From: Lineus longissimus
Taxonomy: Eukaryota; Nemertea; Pilidiophora; Heteronemertea; Lineidae
Reading direction: 5' to 3'
NCBI RefSeq assembly: GCF_910592395.1
Contig: NC_088317.1
Location: 14,634,001-14,698,000, forward strand
DNA length: 64,000 nt
This document shows positions 19,769 to 30,534 of the stretch, piece by piece. The translations under genes were made by a program, and so were the position numbers. The notes under the pieces are model-generated. The model worked only from the letters and a program-made list of their open reading frames with translations, was not told where the DNA came from and did no database searches. Positions within the stretch are counted from its first letter, which is position 1. Each line of letters begins with the position of its first letter.

Positions 19769-20182
19769 TTAAACGTTCAAATAAGATGATATGTTGGCCA
19801 TTCTTTCCATTAGATTGTACCAGTTGGCCACCGTTAGACCTATACCAATATACTGAGGTCTCTGATCTATGAATTTTCGAATATCTATCACCTGTTTATT
19901 ATGAGCGAGGCAAACATGAAGAAATATCTCACTGCCTAAGTGTATGCCCTTTGTACAGTTTGGAAAGTTTGGTAAGGGACCACCCACGACATCTTTGTAC
20001 GACACCGTTTCATTTATGCCAGACAGCGGTACAATGGCATCAACCTGATTTTTTGTATTCGACGTGTAAGCTATGAACACCAAAAACAAAACACATTCTA
20101 GCGCGAACATTCCCAATACAATAGAAGGCCACATTGACGCTTTACAACGTTCTTCCATTGGATTCAGCATTTTGGGACACAT
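19769..20182 (-). CDS. Hypothetical type II membrane protein
   Basis: 137 codons from an ATG. A short basic N-terminus is followed by a clear membrane segment (SIVLGMFALECVLFLVFIAY, about residues 20-39). An outer domain of about 95 residues follows, with NETV, NCTK and NISS as potential N-glycosylation sites and two or three cysteines. This layout suggests a small surface or envelope-type glycoprotein. No family recognised; an accessory role of the element at the host membrane is inference. Confidence 0.5.
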   Translation of the reverse strand: MCPKMLNPMEERCKASMWPSIVLGMFALECVLFLVFIAYTSNTKNQVDAIVPLSGINETVSYKDVVGGPLPNFPNCTKGIHLGSEIFLHVCLAHNKQVIDIRKFIDQRPQYIGIGLTVANWYNLMERMANISSYLNV

Positions 20183-20686
20183 GCATCAACGGGAGCGTGT
20201 GCGTGCTTGACCTGTCTAATACGATGGCATCATCATAAATGCACCGTCTACTCAATTAACACCTCATTATATCATGTAATGGCTTTTTTACTAACACCCC
20301 TCTACCTATTCACACCAACACAAACACAGGCACACGCATACAAAAAAAGTATATATAAAACTGTCTCTTACCTTGGGGTCCTTATGAATTCAGATGTCAA
20401 AGATGATTTTCCGCGATTTCCAGTCGGAAATTTTAACACACACTCACACACAGGTACACTAACGGTTCGAAATTTCAAACTTTCAAAAAAAGGCATTTGG
20501 CACAAACGGCAAGCACACTCTCTTGCACTGTTCAGATGAACTGATGATGTGTCCATCATTTCACCGGCTTTTATCTTAACGCTCAAGGTCAACCGTGCGA
20601 CATGTGTTTTGTCTTTAAAAACTTTGCTTCTTAAAACACACCACTGTCAGTGAAAACAACACCTGGCGGTCAGCAGTCTTGCCTTT
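20183..20686. other. Accessory-end gap with a weak small minus-strand frame
   Basis: No confident gene. The minus strand holds an open frame to 20368 with in-frame ATGs near 20560 that would give about 60 residues including a CACRLC motif; it could be an exon but has no support beyond openness. A perfect TCAAGGTCA nuclear-receptor half-site occurs at 20583-20591. CA-rich simple repeats lie near 20319-20345. Confidence 0.4.
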
Positions 20687-21091
20687 TTACAAAACAAAGT
20701 CCATTGACATATTTTCCCTCCAAATTTTGCAGCGTTGGCAATTAATATCGAAAAGAAACAATACACCATCATCTGTTTCATTATCTATAGTCAAACATTT
20801 ACTATTCATTAAACGCAGCCTGATCTTGTCCTCATGAGGTGCTGCAGCAGGCCACGCTACGTCATGTTTGATTGCTTTGAAAGTGTGCACACTTTCCAAA
20901 GGCAGCTGATGAGAAAACAATACTGTTTTTTGGTGGGTTTTTTTCATATTAAGCCTTTTACAGTGTCTATCAACCATCTGCCGGACATATGCGAACGTGA
21001 TCTTAGACTTAATGGCTAGACTGAAGGCGTCTCTACGAAAACGTCTGCCCTGTATGTAAATTCGATCAGGCTCCTCTAAGAGGAACAACAC
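20687..21091 (-). CDS. Hypothetical Polinton protein or last exon, 134 residues
   Basis: Open frame without an ATG at its 5' end (first listed codon is GTG). The minus strand just upstream has a pyrimidine-rich stretch ending TTTTTTAG at 21099-21106, a likely splice acceptor in frame, so this is probably the last exon of a spliced accessory gene whose first exon I cannot place. The product is basic in its first half (RIYIQGRRFRRDAF) with a C-x2-C near the end (CQRCKIW). No family recognised. Confidence 0.4.
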   Translation of the reverse strand: MLFLLEEPDRIYIQGRRFRRDAFSLAIKSKITFAYVRQMVDRHCKRLNMKKTHQKTVLFSHQLPLESVHTFKAIKHDVAWPAAAPHEDKIRLRLMNSKCLTIDNETDDGVLFLFDINCQRCKIWRENMSMDFVL

Positions 21092-21100
21092 ATTCTTCTA

Positions 21101-21892
21101 AAAAAGGTGGTTCTTCAATGCATGCAAATGCAATCATGGCAGCTGACTTGGAACGGGGCCGTTCTTTTCTATAGAAGCGACCGCATGATAATTCGAAATC
21201 CAGGTGAAACGTTTACAATGCATCCTTTATGATATGGCTATCCCGCATTTTACCGATGTTCGTGAATAGAAACAGGAGGTCATTCAGACACTGCTACCGC
21301 AGCTGTATCACGGCCTCCATAGAAAAATCATGCGTGGTGAAGGAATTTTTGCAAAATATGTGCTGTCTTGGATGCTCAAATGCAAAACTCAAACACCCCT
21401 TCCAAAGAATTTGCTTGGATTATGTAAATTAAAACTTACATTCACTGGAAATGGAGATAATTGGATTACTCGTTCTTTTTTTGGGTAAGTTTAACTTTTT
21501 CTCACATGAAGCATTTGCATCTGCCTATTTTTCATGGCTAATGCTGTGGTTTTCACTCATTTATTGACAGTCACCATGAAATTATGGCCTTATTTCAATG
21601 TGAGGGCCACTATGATTTGAAAATAACCTTCGACACACATCTCTCAATCTCAAGGGCATGGCTATTCCCACGTCATGGCCGCACTTCAAGATCATGCTCA
21701 TGTACCCCAAGGACACAACCACAGTATGGGTCAAAAATAACCTCACTTTTCAAGAGCAAACTCTAAAAATCAATCTTTTTACACTCAAAGTTTATTCTCA
21801 AACCTTTTTAAGTCAAGGGCATTGGACATCAAGACCACATGTCATTACCATGTAATTAGGTCAAACTGAGGGTTGTAGGGATGTTTCATTTC
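21101..21892. other. Right-end region of the Polinton without confident genes
   Basis: No recognisable gene. On the plus strand a short ATG frame at 21451 encodes a signal-peptide-like run of hydrophobic residues and ends at a consensus donor (GGTAAGT, ~21484), and an acceptor-like TTGACAG lies at 21564-21570, but no downstream frame stays open in phase. The sequence then grades into CAAGG-containing subterminal DNA. Confidence 0.4.
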
Positions 21893-22354
21893 AAGGAAAA
21901 AACCCAAAATCACGTTCTGGACCTTTCTAAGTCAAGGTTAGGGACCTATCTTTCCCTCACTTCAAGCTCAAAGTCCTTGGAACTCAAGGATAACCCTAAT
22001 TAGCTAATTAGACCGCTAATTAGCATATTAAATAGGTCTATCGTGTCCCAAAGTAAAGGAAAAAACCCAAAATCACGTTCTGTCACATTCTATGTCAAGG
22101 TTATGGACCTATCTTTCCCCTCACTTCAAGGGCAAAGTCCTTGGAACTCAAGGATACCCCTAATTAGCTAATTAGACCACTAATTAGCATATTAAATAGG
22201 TCTATCGTGTCCCAAAGTAAAGGAAAAAACCCAAAATCACGTTCTGGACCGTTCTAAGTCAAGGTTAGGGACCTATCTTTCCCTCACTTCAAGCTCAAAG
22301 ACCTTGGAACTCAAGGATAACCCTAATTAGCTAATTAGACCGCTAATTAGCATA
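21893..22354 (+). repeat. Three tandem ~163-bp subterminal repeats
   Basis: Units start near 21893, 22056 and 22220, each beginning AAGGAAAAAACCCAAAATC and ending in a palindrome-rich TAATTAGCTAATTAG segment. The third unit ends TAAATAGGTCAA, which is also the inner edge of the right terminal inverted repeat. The repeats therefore run straight into the element tip. The left end has only degenerate traces. Confidence 0.85.
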
Positions 22355-22396
22355 CTAAATAGGTCAATTGTTAGCCAGAGTCACCCATAAACTACT
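22355..22396 (-). repeat. Right terminal inverted repeat of the Polinton
   Basis: Exact reverse complement of 3277-3318 over 42 bases. Confidence 0.95.
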
Positions 22397-22402
22397 AAGT
22401 GC
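22397..22402. repeat. Right target-site duplication of the Polinton (AAGTGC)
   Basis: Second copy of AAGTGC, followed directly by host-unit sequence that continues the interrupted reading frame. Confidence 0.95.
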
Positions 22403-22618
22403 GACATGTTCACTTAAAGCTGAAGTATTTTTCACAAGAAGATAGTCCCCTGTTTCCACTAATCTGTTGTAAACAAGTATGGATTTCAGTGTTACTCCCG
22501 ACTTGTCATGAAATTTGTGAATAAATACAATAGAACTCGTCTCATGGTCGTATAAATACGAAAACTTAGTGCCGAACTCCAATATGGCGGAAGCTGGTGG
22601 TTTAAACAATATTTTCAT
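22403..22618 (-). pseudogene. N-terminal part of the host-unit gene cut by the Polinton
   Basis: Matches the first ~72 residues of the intact frame at 39903-40913; its ATG is at 22616-22618. The frame now runs into the Polinton terminal repeat and stops there. Confidence 0.6.
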
Positions 22619-23227
22619 AGAGCGTCTGTAGCTAATGTTTTTCGGTCTTGAATCCTAAAATGGAACAGACTGGCAATGTCACGCACACTCAGGTTACTCG
22701 AATATACTTAGTACTTGTTGGGTGCCACTGAGCCTGTTGACCGCGAAGCTGGACTTAATACGGTAGGACATAAAACAGAACGCAAGATATCTAGTAGACC
22801 TGGCTCAAAGCATTCCACCAGCAGTCATTATAATCGGCCAGGCCCCAAAAGCCGTATAAGTTTCTTTAGTAGCATGTATCTTTGAACTCGATCGACAAGT
22901 ACGGGAACCAGCCAGTGACTCGGCCGGAAGTCGAAGCCACGAGCTCAAACATGCTGTCGACACGTTCCACTGCACCACTGGGGCTCAGTTTTGTTGTAAC
23001 TTCACTTAGCACGGAGTATTTTGTCCCGATCCCCCTCCCCCATCGAGTTTATACTGACTTTGAAGGCCTACGCCGTTCGTCAAATATTTCAAATGGAAAC
23101 TGAATTGCGTGAATACGTACAGTGTACTTGATATAGTTTTTATCATAGCCGTTGTGTAGACAAATGTACAAATGCTGCAAATACCAAATTTCAGCAAACT
23201 CGTATGCATCATAACAGTTACTGCTCT

Positions 23228-23548
23228 TTACGACATGTATCGGCGTAGTCTTCTAATGGTTGTTACCTGAATTTGATGCATCTGATATCCCAACGTGGTC
23301 TTCACCTCCTCCTTCTCCATACACGTTCCCTTCTTTGAGCTGATTTGACATATCATTTTTCCGTATCTTGGCAGTGAGTTCACGGTCGCACAACTGATCG
23401 TCATCAAACAGAGGAAAAAACACTCGAAGAACAAATCCTGGTTATTATTTTGAAACAGCGGTTCAACTATTTCTCTGTTAATGATTAACCTTTTAAAATG
23501 GAAATCCTTAATTTGTTTCATTATTCTATTTTTCATTGAGGTTCTCAA
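23228..23548 (-). CDS. Unrecognised exon-like frame of the tandem unit
   Basis: 106 codons, conserved in unit B at 41526-41849. It starts at an ATG and includes a run of hydrophobic residues (FFECFFLCLMTISCATVNS). A consensus donor (CAG|GTAACA on the minus strand, about 23268) inside the frame suggests that only part of it is coding and that it belongs to a spliced gene. No family recognised. Confidence 0.3.
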   Translation of the reverse strand: MRTSMKNRIMKQIKDFHFKRLIINREIVEPLFQNNNQDLFFECFFLCLMTISCATVNSLPRYGKMICQISSKKGTCMEKEEVKTTLGYQMHQIQVTTIRRLRRYMS

Positions 23549-23614
23549 ACGTTATTTGAAAAGGTAAACTAAAGTTGAGGTACACAGTATTGTAACTGCT
23601 CAATTTCAGACTTT

Positions 23615-23990
23615 TCACAGAACTACACACATTGTCCTTATACCACTTTCTCTGCAACTATTGTGAAACATAGGACTTGTCCTAAGTGTTGCCGTCGGGA
23701 TTTGAAACCATTTGGTGACCATAGATAAGCGCTGCTGAATTTCATGAAATATGTATTCGTCATATCTCTCTGCTAGACAAACATTGCGCCAAATAGGAAA
23801 CAATTTCAATTTCAGTTTCAGTTTATTCTGTATTGATACAATGTGGTTATTACAGAGGTGAATAAGCAAGATAAACAATGTACAGTATGAAATGTATGCA
23901 AATAAAAACATATAGATATTATTACAGAGATTAAAGGAGATACATGTTTTAAACATAATACACCCAAGCGCATATACCAACTTAGAATCA
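23615..23990 (-). pseudogene. Unrecognised frame of the tandem unit, cut by the DIRS element
   Basis: Aligns with 41916-42293 of unit B; in unit A its 5' part is replaced by the retrotransposon from 23992. The frame includes RYDEYIFHEIQQRLSMVTKW and a hydrophobic, low-complexity upstream part. Coding capacity is doubtful. Confidence 0.25.
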
Positions 23991-23991
23991 C

Positions 23992-24062
23992 AAAGTATCC
24001 AAAGCGGTGCGTCATCATATGCATGCTCTGTGCCTTTAAGTAATGGACATGAGATCGCTCTC
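23992..24062 (-). repeat. Split direct repeat B2
   Basis: 71 bases identical to B1 at 24271-24341; it forms the outer 3' end of the element. Confidence 0.88.
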
Positions 24063-24209
24063 GGCACGAAGCACCCACATGATACGCACGAGAGACTCCA
24101 GCTAAGGGAAGGGTGGGTGGGCTCGACAAACAACTCACTGGAGACACCTTGAGACTTTAACAACACCCACAACGCGCACTGACATTTCTCCTTCCCATCC
24201 GATGATTTC

Positions 24210-24270
24210 CAAAACCAACTGAGGTTATTAGGCAATCACGTGTTCTCGACGTCACACCACTTCGGATAAC
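24210..24270 (-). repeat. Split direct repeat A2
   Basis: 61 bases matching the outer 5' end of the element (A1, 31053-31113). It directly abuts B1, so the A2-B1 junction matches the junction expected in a circular intermediate. Confidence 0.88.
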
Positions 24271-24341
24271 AAAGTATCCAAAGCGGTGCGTCATCATATG
24301 CATGCTCTGTGCCTTTAAGTAATGGACATGAGATCGCTCTC
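24271..24341 (-). repeat. Split direct repeat B1
   Basis: Identical to B2 at 23992-24062. It lies just downstream of the recombinase gene on the minus strand. Confidence 0.88.
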
Positions 24342-24633
24342 TCTCCGAACGCTACGAGTTAACCAATCCGGACGCTACTGTCATGATAGGGATTCCCTCA
24401 TATTTGGGGTGATTATCTGATATGAGTTGTATTGCCTCTCCAAATACTCCACACCTTAAACCCCATCACTCAATAAAACTCATACCAAATAAACACCCCA
24501 AACCCACGAACCCTCTAAAACACTAACAATGTCAATCTCTAAGTGATAACTATTTATTCAGTACACAATGCTAACACTACATCCCAAATATGTACACTTT
24601 TTCCAACCATATTCCTCCACATCGGACACTACT

Positions 24634-25826
24634 CTACACCTTCCGATGAGGAAACGGACTCGGCAGATCGCATTCCTCGATATATTCTCCCTCTACCTGC
24701 CTCCAGTCCTCAAAAGTAGCTGACGACTTAATCGCGGCCATTTTAGCTGCCTGGTCGAGCTTCCCTGCCCTAGCGTAGTGTGAAGCCGACGATTCGGAAG
24801 ACCAACCAATATGATCCATCATGGCCTCGATATCTGGCTGTGAAGGCACCCCTTTGGATGACAAAAAACGGATCGATATCGCACAGCCGCCCCTCAAACT
24901 ATGAGGGGTTTCCCCCTCATCAGCCTCTATTTTCCCCAAATAGTACTTTAACCTCTGATATTTGACCTCATATGCCAGGGGCTATCAGCAACTCTCTGGC
25001 GCGCGAGAGGCCTAAACAGAAAACCCGTACTTAAATCCACGCCGAATGAACTGGCCACCTGAAAATACGTCTTCAAACCCAAGACAGGACACACCACAGC
25101 TACCCTCGAACGAAACACCGAAAAGATGTTGGGATTATCAACACGATGGGTCTTCCCCCAGGTATGCTTAATGATAAACCCCGCACCCGCAGGCAATTCC
25201 CGAATTTCCTGCGACAACATAACCCCCACATCATGGGCCCTGTCTCCCCCAAAAAACATTAATTTTAACATAGCCTGGTCCCTAGCCAGAACAAACTTCG
25301 TGTGTAGAGGGATATCCTGTCGGTCTAATTCCTTGTCTATGTACATTGCCAGCAAAAGTAGTTTCGATATGAACAAAGGCCTCGCCTGAGACACCATGAC
25401 ATGGGCTTTGCTCTGCTCTACACGAATTTGTCTCAAATAATTTGCAACCTGATCCGAACGAACCGGAATCCCCTGTCCGGCGGAGCACCACCCATTAGGC
25501 TTTCCCAAACGATCAAAAATGTCCCTAAGTTGTGAGATCTTGGATGCCACCGTGCCGTACGCTAACCTCCTCGGGCAGGTACATGCGGGTAATCTCTGAC
25601 CAATAGCCGTGCACTGTATAACATGCACCGCTGTTTTCCCCTCTCTATCGGCCCATGCCAGATATAAGCAGATATCATCCGGAGTACATGTATCAAGAGC
25701 CTTCCCGAGATTGCCCAAGAATAGTTCCAAATTCTTCTGAAGTTTCGACTTGCGTATTTGATAACACGACGATTTGAACCCGTCCATCAGGGAATCGACC
25801 CGTCTGCGCAATTCAGCAACATCCAA
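24634..25826 (-). pseudogene. Tyrosine recombinase of the DIRS/Ngaro element, frameshifted
   Basis: The first part (24948-25826, 292 codons) holds the core-binding region and the first catalytic arginine (FFGGDRAHDVGVML). The second part (24634-24939) is in another frame and holds the rest of the active site: HSLRGG (His-x-x-Arg), HIGW and the nucleophile tyrosine in SHYAR. The two frames meet near 24940-24965, so a single-base shift separates them. The family integrates circular retrotransposon DNA. Either the gene is dead or a frameshift is tolerated; degeneration is more likely because the other genes are also broken. Confidence 0.85.
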
Positions 25827-25947
25827 CCCCGACTGCCGACCATGGGCGCCTCTCTGAAGGAGAACAAGAAGAAACGCTATTACACACTAACTACGATCAA
25901 CTGCCGCCGCCTACTCCTGAGCCCACGCACAATCAGCTCTTAACCCC

Positions 25948-28310
25948 TTATTCTAGAACGAGTCTAGCTGCCAACAAGGGGTACAACAACGGCGAAGAGA
26001 TATAACCCCACTTTGACGTGACCTCTAGCACATTGCGATCATCTCTCCGACCAAGGACAATAACCGTCTTTGCCACCGACATCAACACCGGCCACCAGAA
26101 CGGAAGAGGGGATAGCTGCGGAACTACCAAGGTTACCCGGAGTGGCCTTGGGTTTTCATACAACACGAAAAACAAGACCGAACCTATCATGCAAAAAGGC
26201 GGGAAACAATGGTAATTTTCCGTGCCGGAAAGTATCTTCGTGAAGACGTTAACCCCCACCGAACTCGGAAGTGGATAAGGCGTGAAATGCGGCAACGCAT
26301 TACCATCCCTATCTAGCATTGCATTGGAATCTAATGCCATCAAATCAAAGGTATGAGGGCCAAACAACTTATCCAATCTCGACCAAGCCTCCACTGATAA
26401 CCTCGCGTCTCTCGGAGACAACTTACGAGAAGCAGCATCCGCCGCGTTCTCCTTCGAAGGCACGTAAGTTAGCTTCATATCGCAATTTAGCCCAGAAATG
26501 ACCTGAAATATGGACTTGAGTAGCTTGACCAACGGAGGGTCCCTAACTCCCTGCTTAGCCCATGCCGTTACCAACGCCTGATTGTCCACATATACATCTA
26601 CCCGTTTGTCCCGTAAGCACTCAGGAATCGCCTGCAGAGTCTTCAACAAAGCATCAGTCTCCTTCAAATGGATGGGTCTGTCGTCATCCCGTGGCCAGAA
26701 ATCATGCACCTCCCGACCATCGGGTAGGGAGGCCCCCCAAGCGAATCCACTGGCATCCGTGGACAAGTTCAAATCCACATGGCGCTCACCCCGCCAATTG
26801 GCCCAATCCGAAAAATCATCCAGGAAGCGCCAGAACGCTATTTCCTCTCTCAAGTCCCCTTCAACCCGAATATCTGCCTTGGCTTTCCCTGACCGACCGA
26901 TTTCAATGGCCATTGCCCGGATGTAAAGACTTGCAGCAGGAACACAAGTTTTGAACGAAACGCACTTGCCCATGAATTTTTGCAAAGTCCTTACGAGAAC
27001 CACGGACTCTGCCAAAATCTGTTCCCTCAACTCTCTAAATTTCAGTTTCTTATCCGCAGGGATCTGAAATTGTCTTGAAACCGAGTGAACTATCAACCCA
27101 AGGTTCAGTAGTGAGCAGGACTGGAACCATAAACTCTTCAGAAATTCAATGGTGTAGCCTAACAGAGACAGGGTCGCCGCATTGCAAAATATCGAGATCC
27201 CCGTTTGTTGTACCTTCGAACCTGTTACAAACTTTGCTGGGCCAAGAAACCTGTCATCCAGATACTGGTTAGTGATCACTCCTTTCAATCTTAAAAACGC
27301 CGTTGCTTGCATTCCTATTGACTGATAAACGAAGGGGGACAAAGACCATCCGAACGGCAAACAATTGTAAACCATGTACCACCCACCAAATTGTATTCCA
27401 AAAAAGGTTCTGGACCTCTCAGACAAAATACGTTGAGATAAGCCGATTTCTCGTCAGTGGATGCCATGAAATCCCCCTTCTTTATCAGACCCGGGATGAG
27501 AGCGGAACCTTCCAGTGAAAACGGCATGTGTTTTATGAAAAGATTTAAGAACCTTTCATCATGGCACAACCTGTTCTTCCTAGTTCCCGTTATCATCAAT
27601 AGGGGCATAACCAAATATGGTGGAGGAATCTCGCCCACTCTACCCAGAAGCTTGAGGGAACCATTCCTTAAACCCTCCTCCAAGTGATGGGCTATTTCTT
27701 CCTTGTGGGGCTCACAGTTGGCATAATTATTAAAGATCGGCGACGGTGGAACTTGTGCGTCGTACAAGACGCCATTGAAATAGCCACTGAATGGTTGAAA
27801 AAAGTCAAAAATGTCGACTATTTCTTTTATCCAACCTCCCACCATCCGAGATGACCCATCATTTACCAATTTCAATAGAGCTTGCCAATTGGCTACCTCC
27901 TGATGTAGCTGACCGGCGACAAAATGCCGATGGTCCCTTAGCGGTAAGTTGTCCAGTAGTTCCTCCCAATTGTTACCGAGGTCTCCCCACTCTTTTGCCA
28001 AGAAACCTGGATCCGAGCGAGCCGAGGGGAAGGGCCTGCCCTTGTAGTCCACGTATCTCGGTGATCTCAGCCCTGCAGTTGCCGCGACCGGGTTAAATGA
28101 AGAATCCAACTCCCATGCTGGTACACTCTGACTGTTGGCCTGAAACCACAGCAAGGAACACATATAACTAGTGTGTTTGACCCAAGTCCCAGGCAACTGC
28201 GGAACAGATACACTTCTGCAAGGCCAGACCCTCCCCCTCCCGTTCCAACTGGGCATCAGTGTCCCAGGAAACAAGAGAGAAAGCATCTTGCCCTCCCAAC
28301 CAGGCTGCAA
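25948..28310 (-). pseudogene. Reverse transcriptase-RNase H of the DIRS/Ngaro element, frameshifted
   Basis: The upstream frame (27315-28310) holds the RT fingers and palm start (PPYLVMPLLM, KNRLCHDERFLNLFIKHMP, STDEKSAYLNVF). The downstream frame (25948-27426) continues with LPFGWSLSPFVYQ and the catalytic YLDDR box. An RNase H domain follows (DLNLSTDASGFAWGA; KETDALLKTLQ; VDVYVDNQALVTAW). A single-base shift near 27425-27435 separates them, between the first catalytic aspartate and the YLDD box. The domain order is that of DIRS elements. The product would copy the element RNA into DNA. Confidence 0.85.
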
Positions 28311-28514
28311 AAATACGCAACTACGAGAAAGAATAGAAACTCAAAACCTTTATATACCTCTCACAGAGCCCGAGATATATAGTAACATACTTGTAAATTA
28401 ACACCAGTATATGCCTCATCTCCTCAATTTAACATTCAACCTATTCTTGTAAGTGCTTACTGACCTATATATCTCCCAGAGACCTCTCATTATTGACTAA
28501 TATCCCAACTACAA

Positions 28515-28878
28515 CTACAAGATAGTATTACTCGGACTTTGTACCATTACTCGTGGTAGCGGACCCGAACTGATGCTGCGGGCATGAGCGAAGTAGGTGC
28601 TCACTTGACCCGCAGCCGTAGCAATTCCTCCCGTATGGGTTGGGCCCACTTCTCCCAAAAGCACTGCGGAAGTTTCGCCTCCCTCTGAAGCTCCTTCTGT
28701 TGAAGCTATTATAACCAAACCCAAAATTTGGTGGCGCGGGATACCCCGAGAAACCCGACTCGTTCTTTTTCTCCTTCTCCTTCTCCTTTTCCCTTTCTTC
28801 CTTCTTCTTAGCTTTACGCCAAGAGTCAACCGCCACCTGTGCTTTCCGTGCCTGTTCAGTTCCGACCAGACGTGTCAT
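28515..28878 (-). pseudogene. Gag-like protein of the DIRS element, zinc-knuckle exon
   Basis: A Lys/Glu-rich charged stretch is followed by an Arg/Gly/Phe-rich region and one CCHC zinc knuckle (CYGCGSSEHLLRSC), typical of DIRS gag. The frame just upstream (VENRRYMLHCAVLQAK) looks like the preceding part of the same protein but ends at a stop one base out of phase near 28878. A further exon-like frame with a consensus GTGAGT donor lies at about 29330-29478. Gag is therefore probably spliced and also disrupted. Confidence 0.6.
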
Positions 28879-30534
28879 TTAGCCTGCAGCACCGCACAAT
28901 GCAACATGTAACGGCGGTTCTCCACTGTATCCTCTGCGTCGACGATCTCCAACAGAGACTATAAAAAGACAAAAATAAAAAATTGTCAGCCAACAAGACC
29001 ACACCAAATTCCCGGTAACACCGCCTTCCAAGCGTAACACAAGTATTAATTTCAATGCCTTCGTCTTAAGGTACATGTAGGCTTAAACCGTAATTCCGCC
29101 AAGCTAACGACACCCTACCTTACTTTTCGGCAAACAATCCTCATCGCTAACCGATGAAAAGTTCCCGAAATATTCTCCCTGCTGGAAAGGTCGAATGTAC
29201 GCTGAGTCTACAACGATACCCCACAAAAACGAATCCACATACCCCGGCGGACGGGGAAGGCGACCTAAGTTACACCCTGAACCTAATCAATGACCCGCCT
29301 CCATAATCAGAGCAAAACGGTTACTCACCGACGCCTCGTGACCCATGAGCGCCACTGCCTCCCTGTCAATCTCATCCTTCGAGTATGCATGCAGGAGATG
29401 CTTTTCCGACACACTCGCCAGCATTTCCGGGGCCCGATCAAAGTCATCTGTATTTAGACATTTGAATCTCTTTATCACCGGCAGCGTGTCCGCCCCCAGC
29501 AGGGAGTGACCCTTCTGTTACCAATACTTAGGAGACGACATGATCCCTTCGCAATCAACGAACAAGTGTGCCGAACCTGACGTCCTCGCCCAAAAAAGCG
29601 AACCAAAAGCTCCAATGCCAGTGGTGCACGCCCTAACTTCTCGCCTGAGCTACATGAAACCTACTGTAAAACCTCAGGAAACGTACAATTCCAACTTCCA
29701 TAAACAACAACCTGAAACCTGTTCGCCGAAAACCACTAAACTACTACTCCGACGAGACAATGAAAACGGCTCTGTCGAAATCATAACCGAATCCAGCCGA
29801 ACAATAGAATAGCCACGGCCTGGCTACCTTCCTTCTAAGAAACACACCGCCCGGGCCCGATCAACCACACAGTCATACCATACATTATACACCTCATTTA
29901 TGATCACCGATCTTTTCTCACTCTTAAGTAATCTAAGTATTATTTGACTACTTTAATTACTTAGTGCTCTTTTTCCTCTTACATTCTGTCTGCCCTGCAC
30001 TTATGCTTATTGTACTTTCATCTTATGAAAAAGTAAATTTTTCACGGATTCAACAAACGATTTGTAATTTGTAATCTGTAATTTGTACCATCGACACGTG
30101 TACCTGCCCGAGTTGGCCTCGGTATATCAATAACCTATATAGTCTTGAGCATACATGCGAATGCACTACACATTATGCACTAAGATCGATACGGTGAACT
30201 CACTTACATAATTATACCACTAAACCACCCACTCGGATCAGCGCCATCCACTTCCTACTTCGAACACTTAACCACAAATCCCATAGCAGACACCAAATTT
30301 ATTTCCCAACTGACGCTCCTAACCCAACTGCGCCAGGGCTGACAGCTCCTCACTTTGGTTCCTCAATACTTTCCCTACATTATCCTGCACCAGCTCCAAC
30401 AGCTCCTGCGCCACCATTCCACTACCCAACTCTCATCCGGGCAACCTAGCATGGCCTGCCCTCGAGCCTAACCCGACCCAACAGGATAACTCGCTATTTA
30501 CTACTTCATCAGAGTCGGTCCTCTAGCTTATCAC
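28879..30534. other. 5' part of the DIRS element with degenerate gag exons
   Basis: On the minus strand there is an acceptor-like pyrimidine tract ending TTTTTATAG near 28960, followed by a short gag-like frame to 28884. An upstream frame lies at 29287-29478 (NTDDFDRAPEMLASVSEKHLLHAYSKDEI). The rest, 29480-30534, shows no convincing gene; plus-strand frames there look accidental. Confidence 0.4.

Larger units (their letters stand above)
3277..22396 (-). mobile_element. Complete Polinton/Maverick (adintovirus-like) element
   Basis: A 19.1-kb element bounded by perfect 42-bp terminal inverted repeats starting AGTAGTTTATGGG and a 6-bp target duplication. The empty site is present in the tandem copy at about 40690. 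The gene set is the classical Polinton one: protein-primed DNA polymerase B, retroviral-type integrase, FtsK/A32-like packaging ATPase, adenain-like protease, double-jelly-roll major capsid protein and penton-like minor capsid protein. It also carries adenovirus pX-like and pVI-like basic proteins of the kind reported in adintoviruses. All recognised genes are on the minus strand, and every core gene except the spliced polymerase is one uninterrupted frame, so the copy looks recently active. Known for the family: self-synthesising transposons with likely virion formation. Confidence 0.96.

Noticed and set aside
21451-21855. Plus-strand signal-peptide exon (21451-21484) spliced to a frame at 21571-21855
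   Set aside because: Donor and acceptor look fair, but no phase stays open downstream.
29540-29812. 90-codon plus-strand frame in the DIRS element
   Set aside because: Antisense to the gag leader, no recognisable domain, opposite to all other genes of the element.
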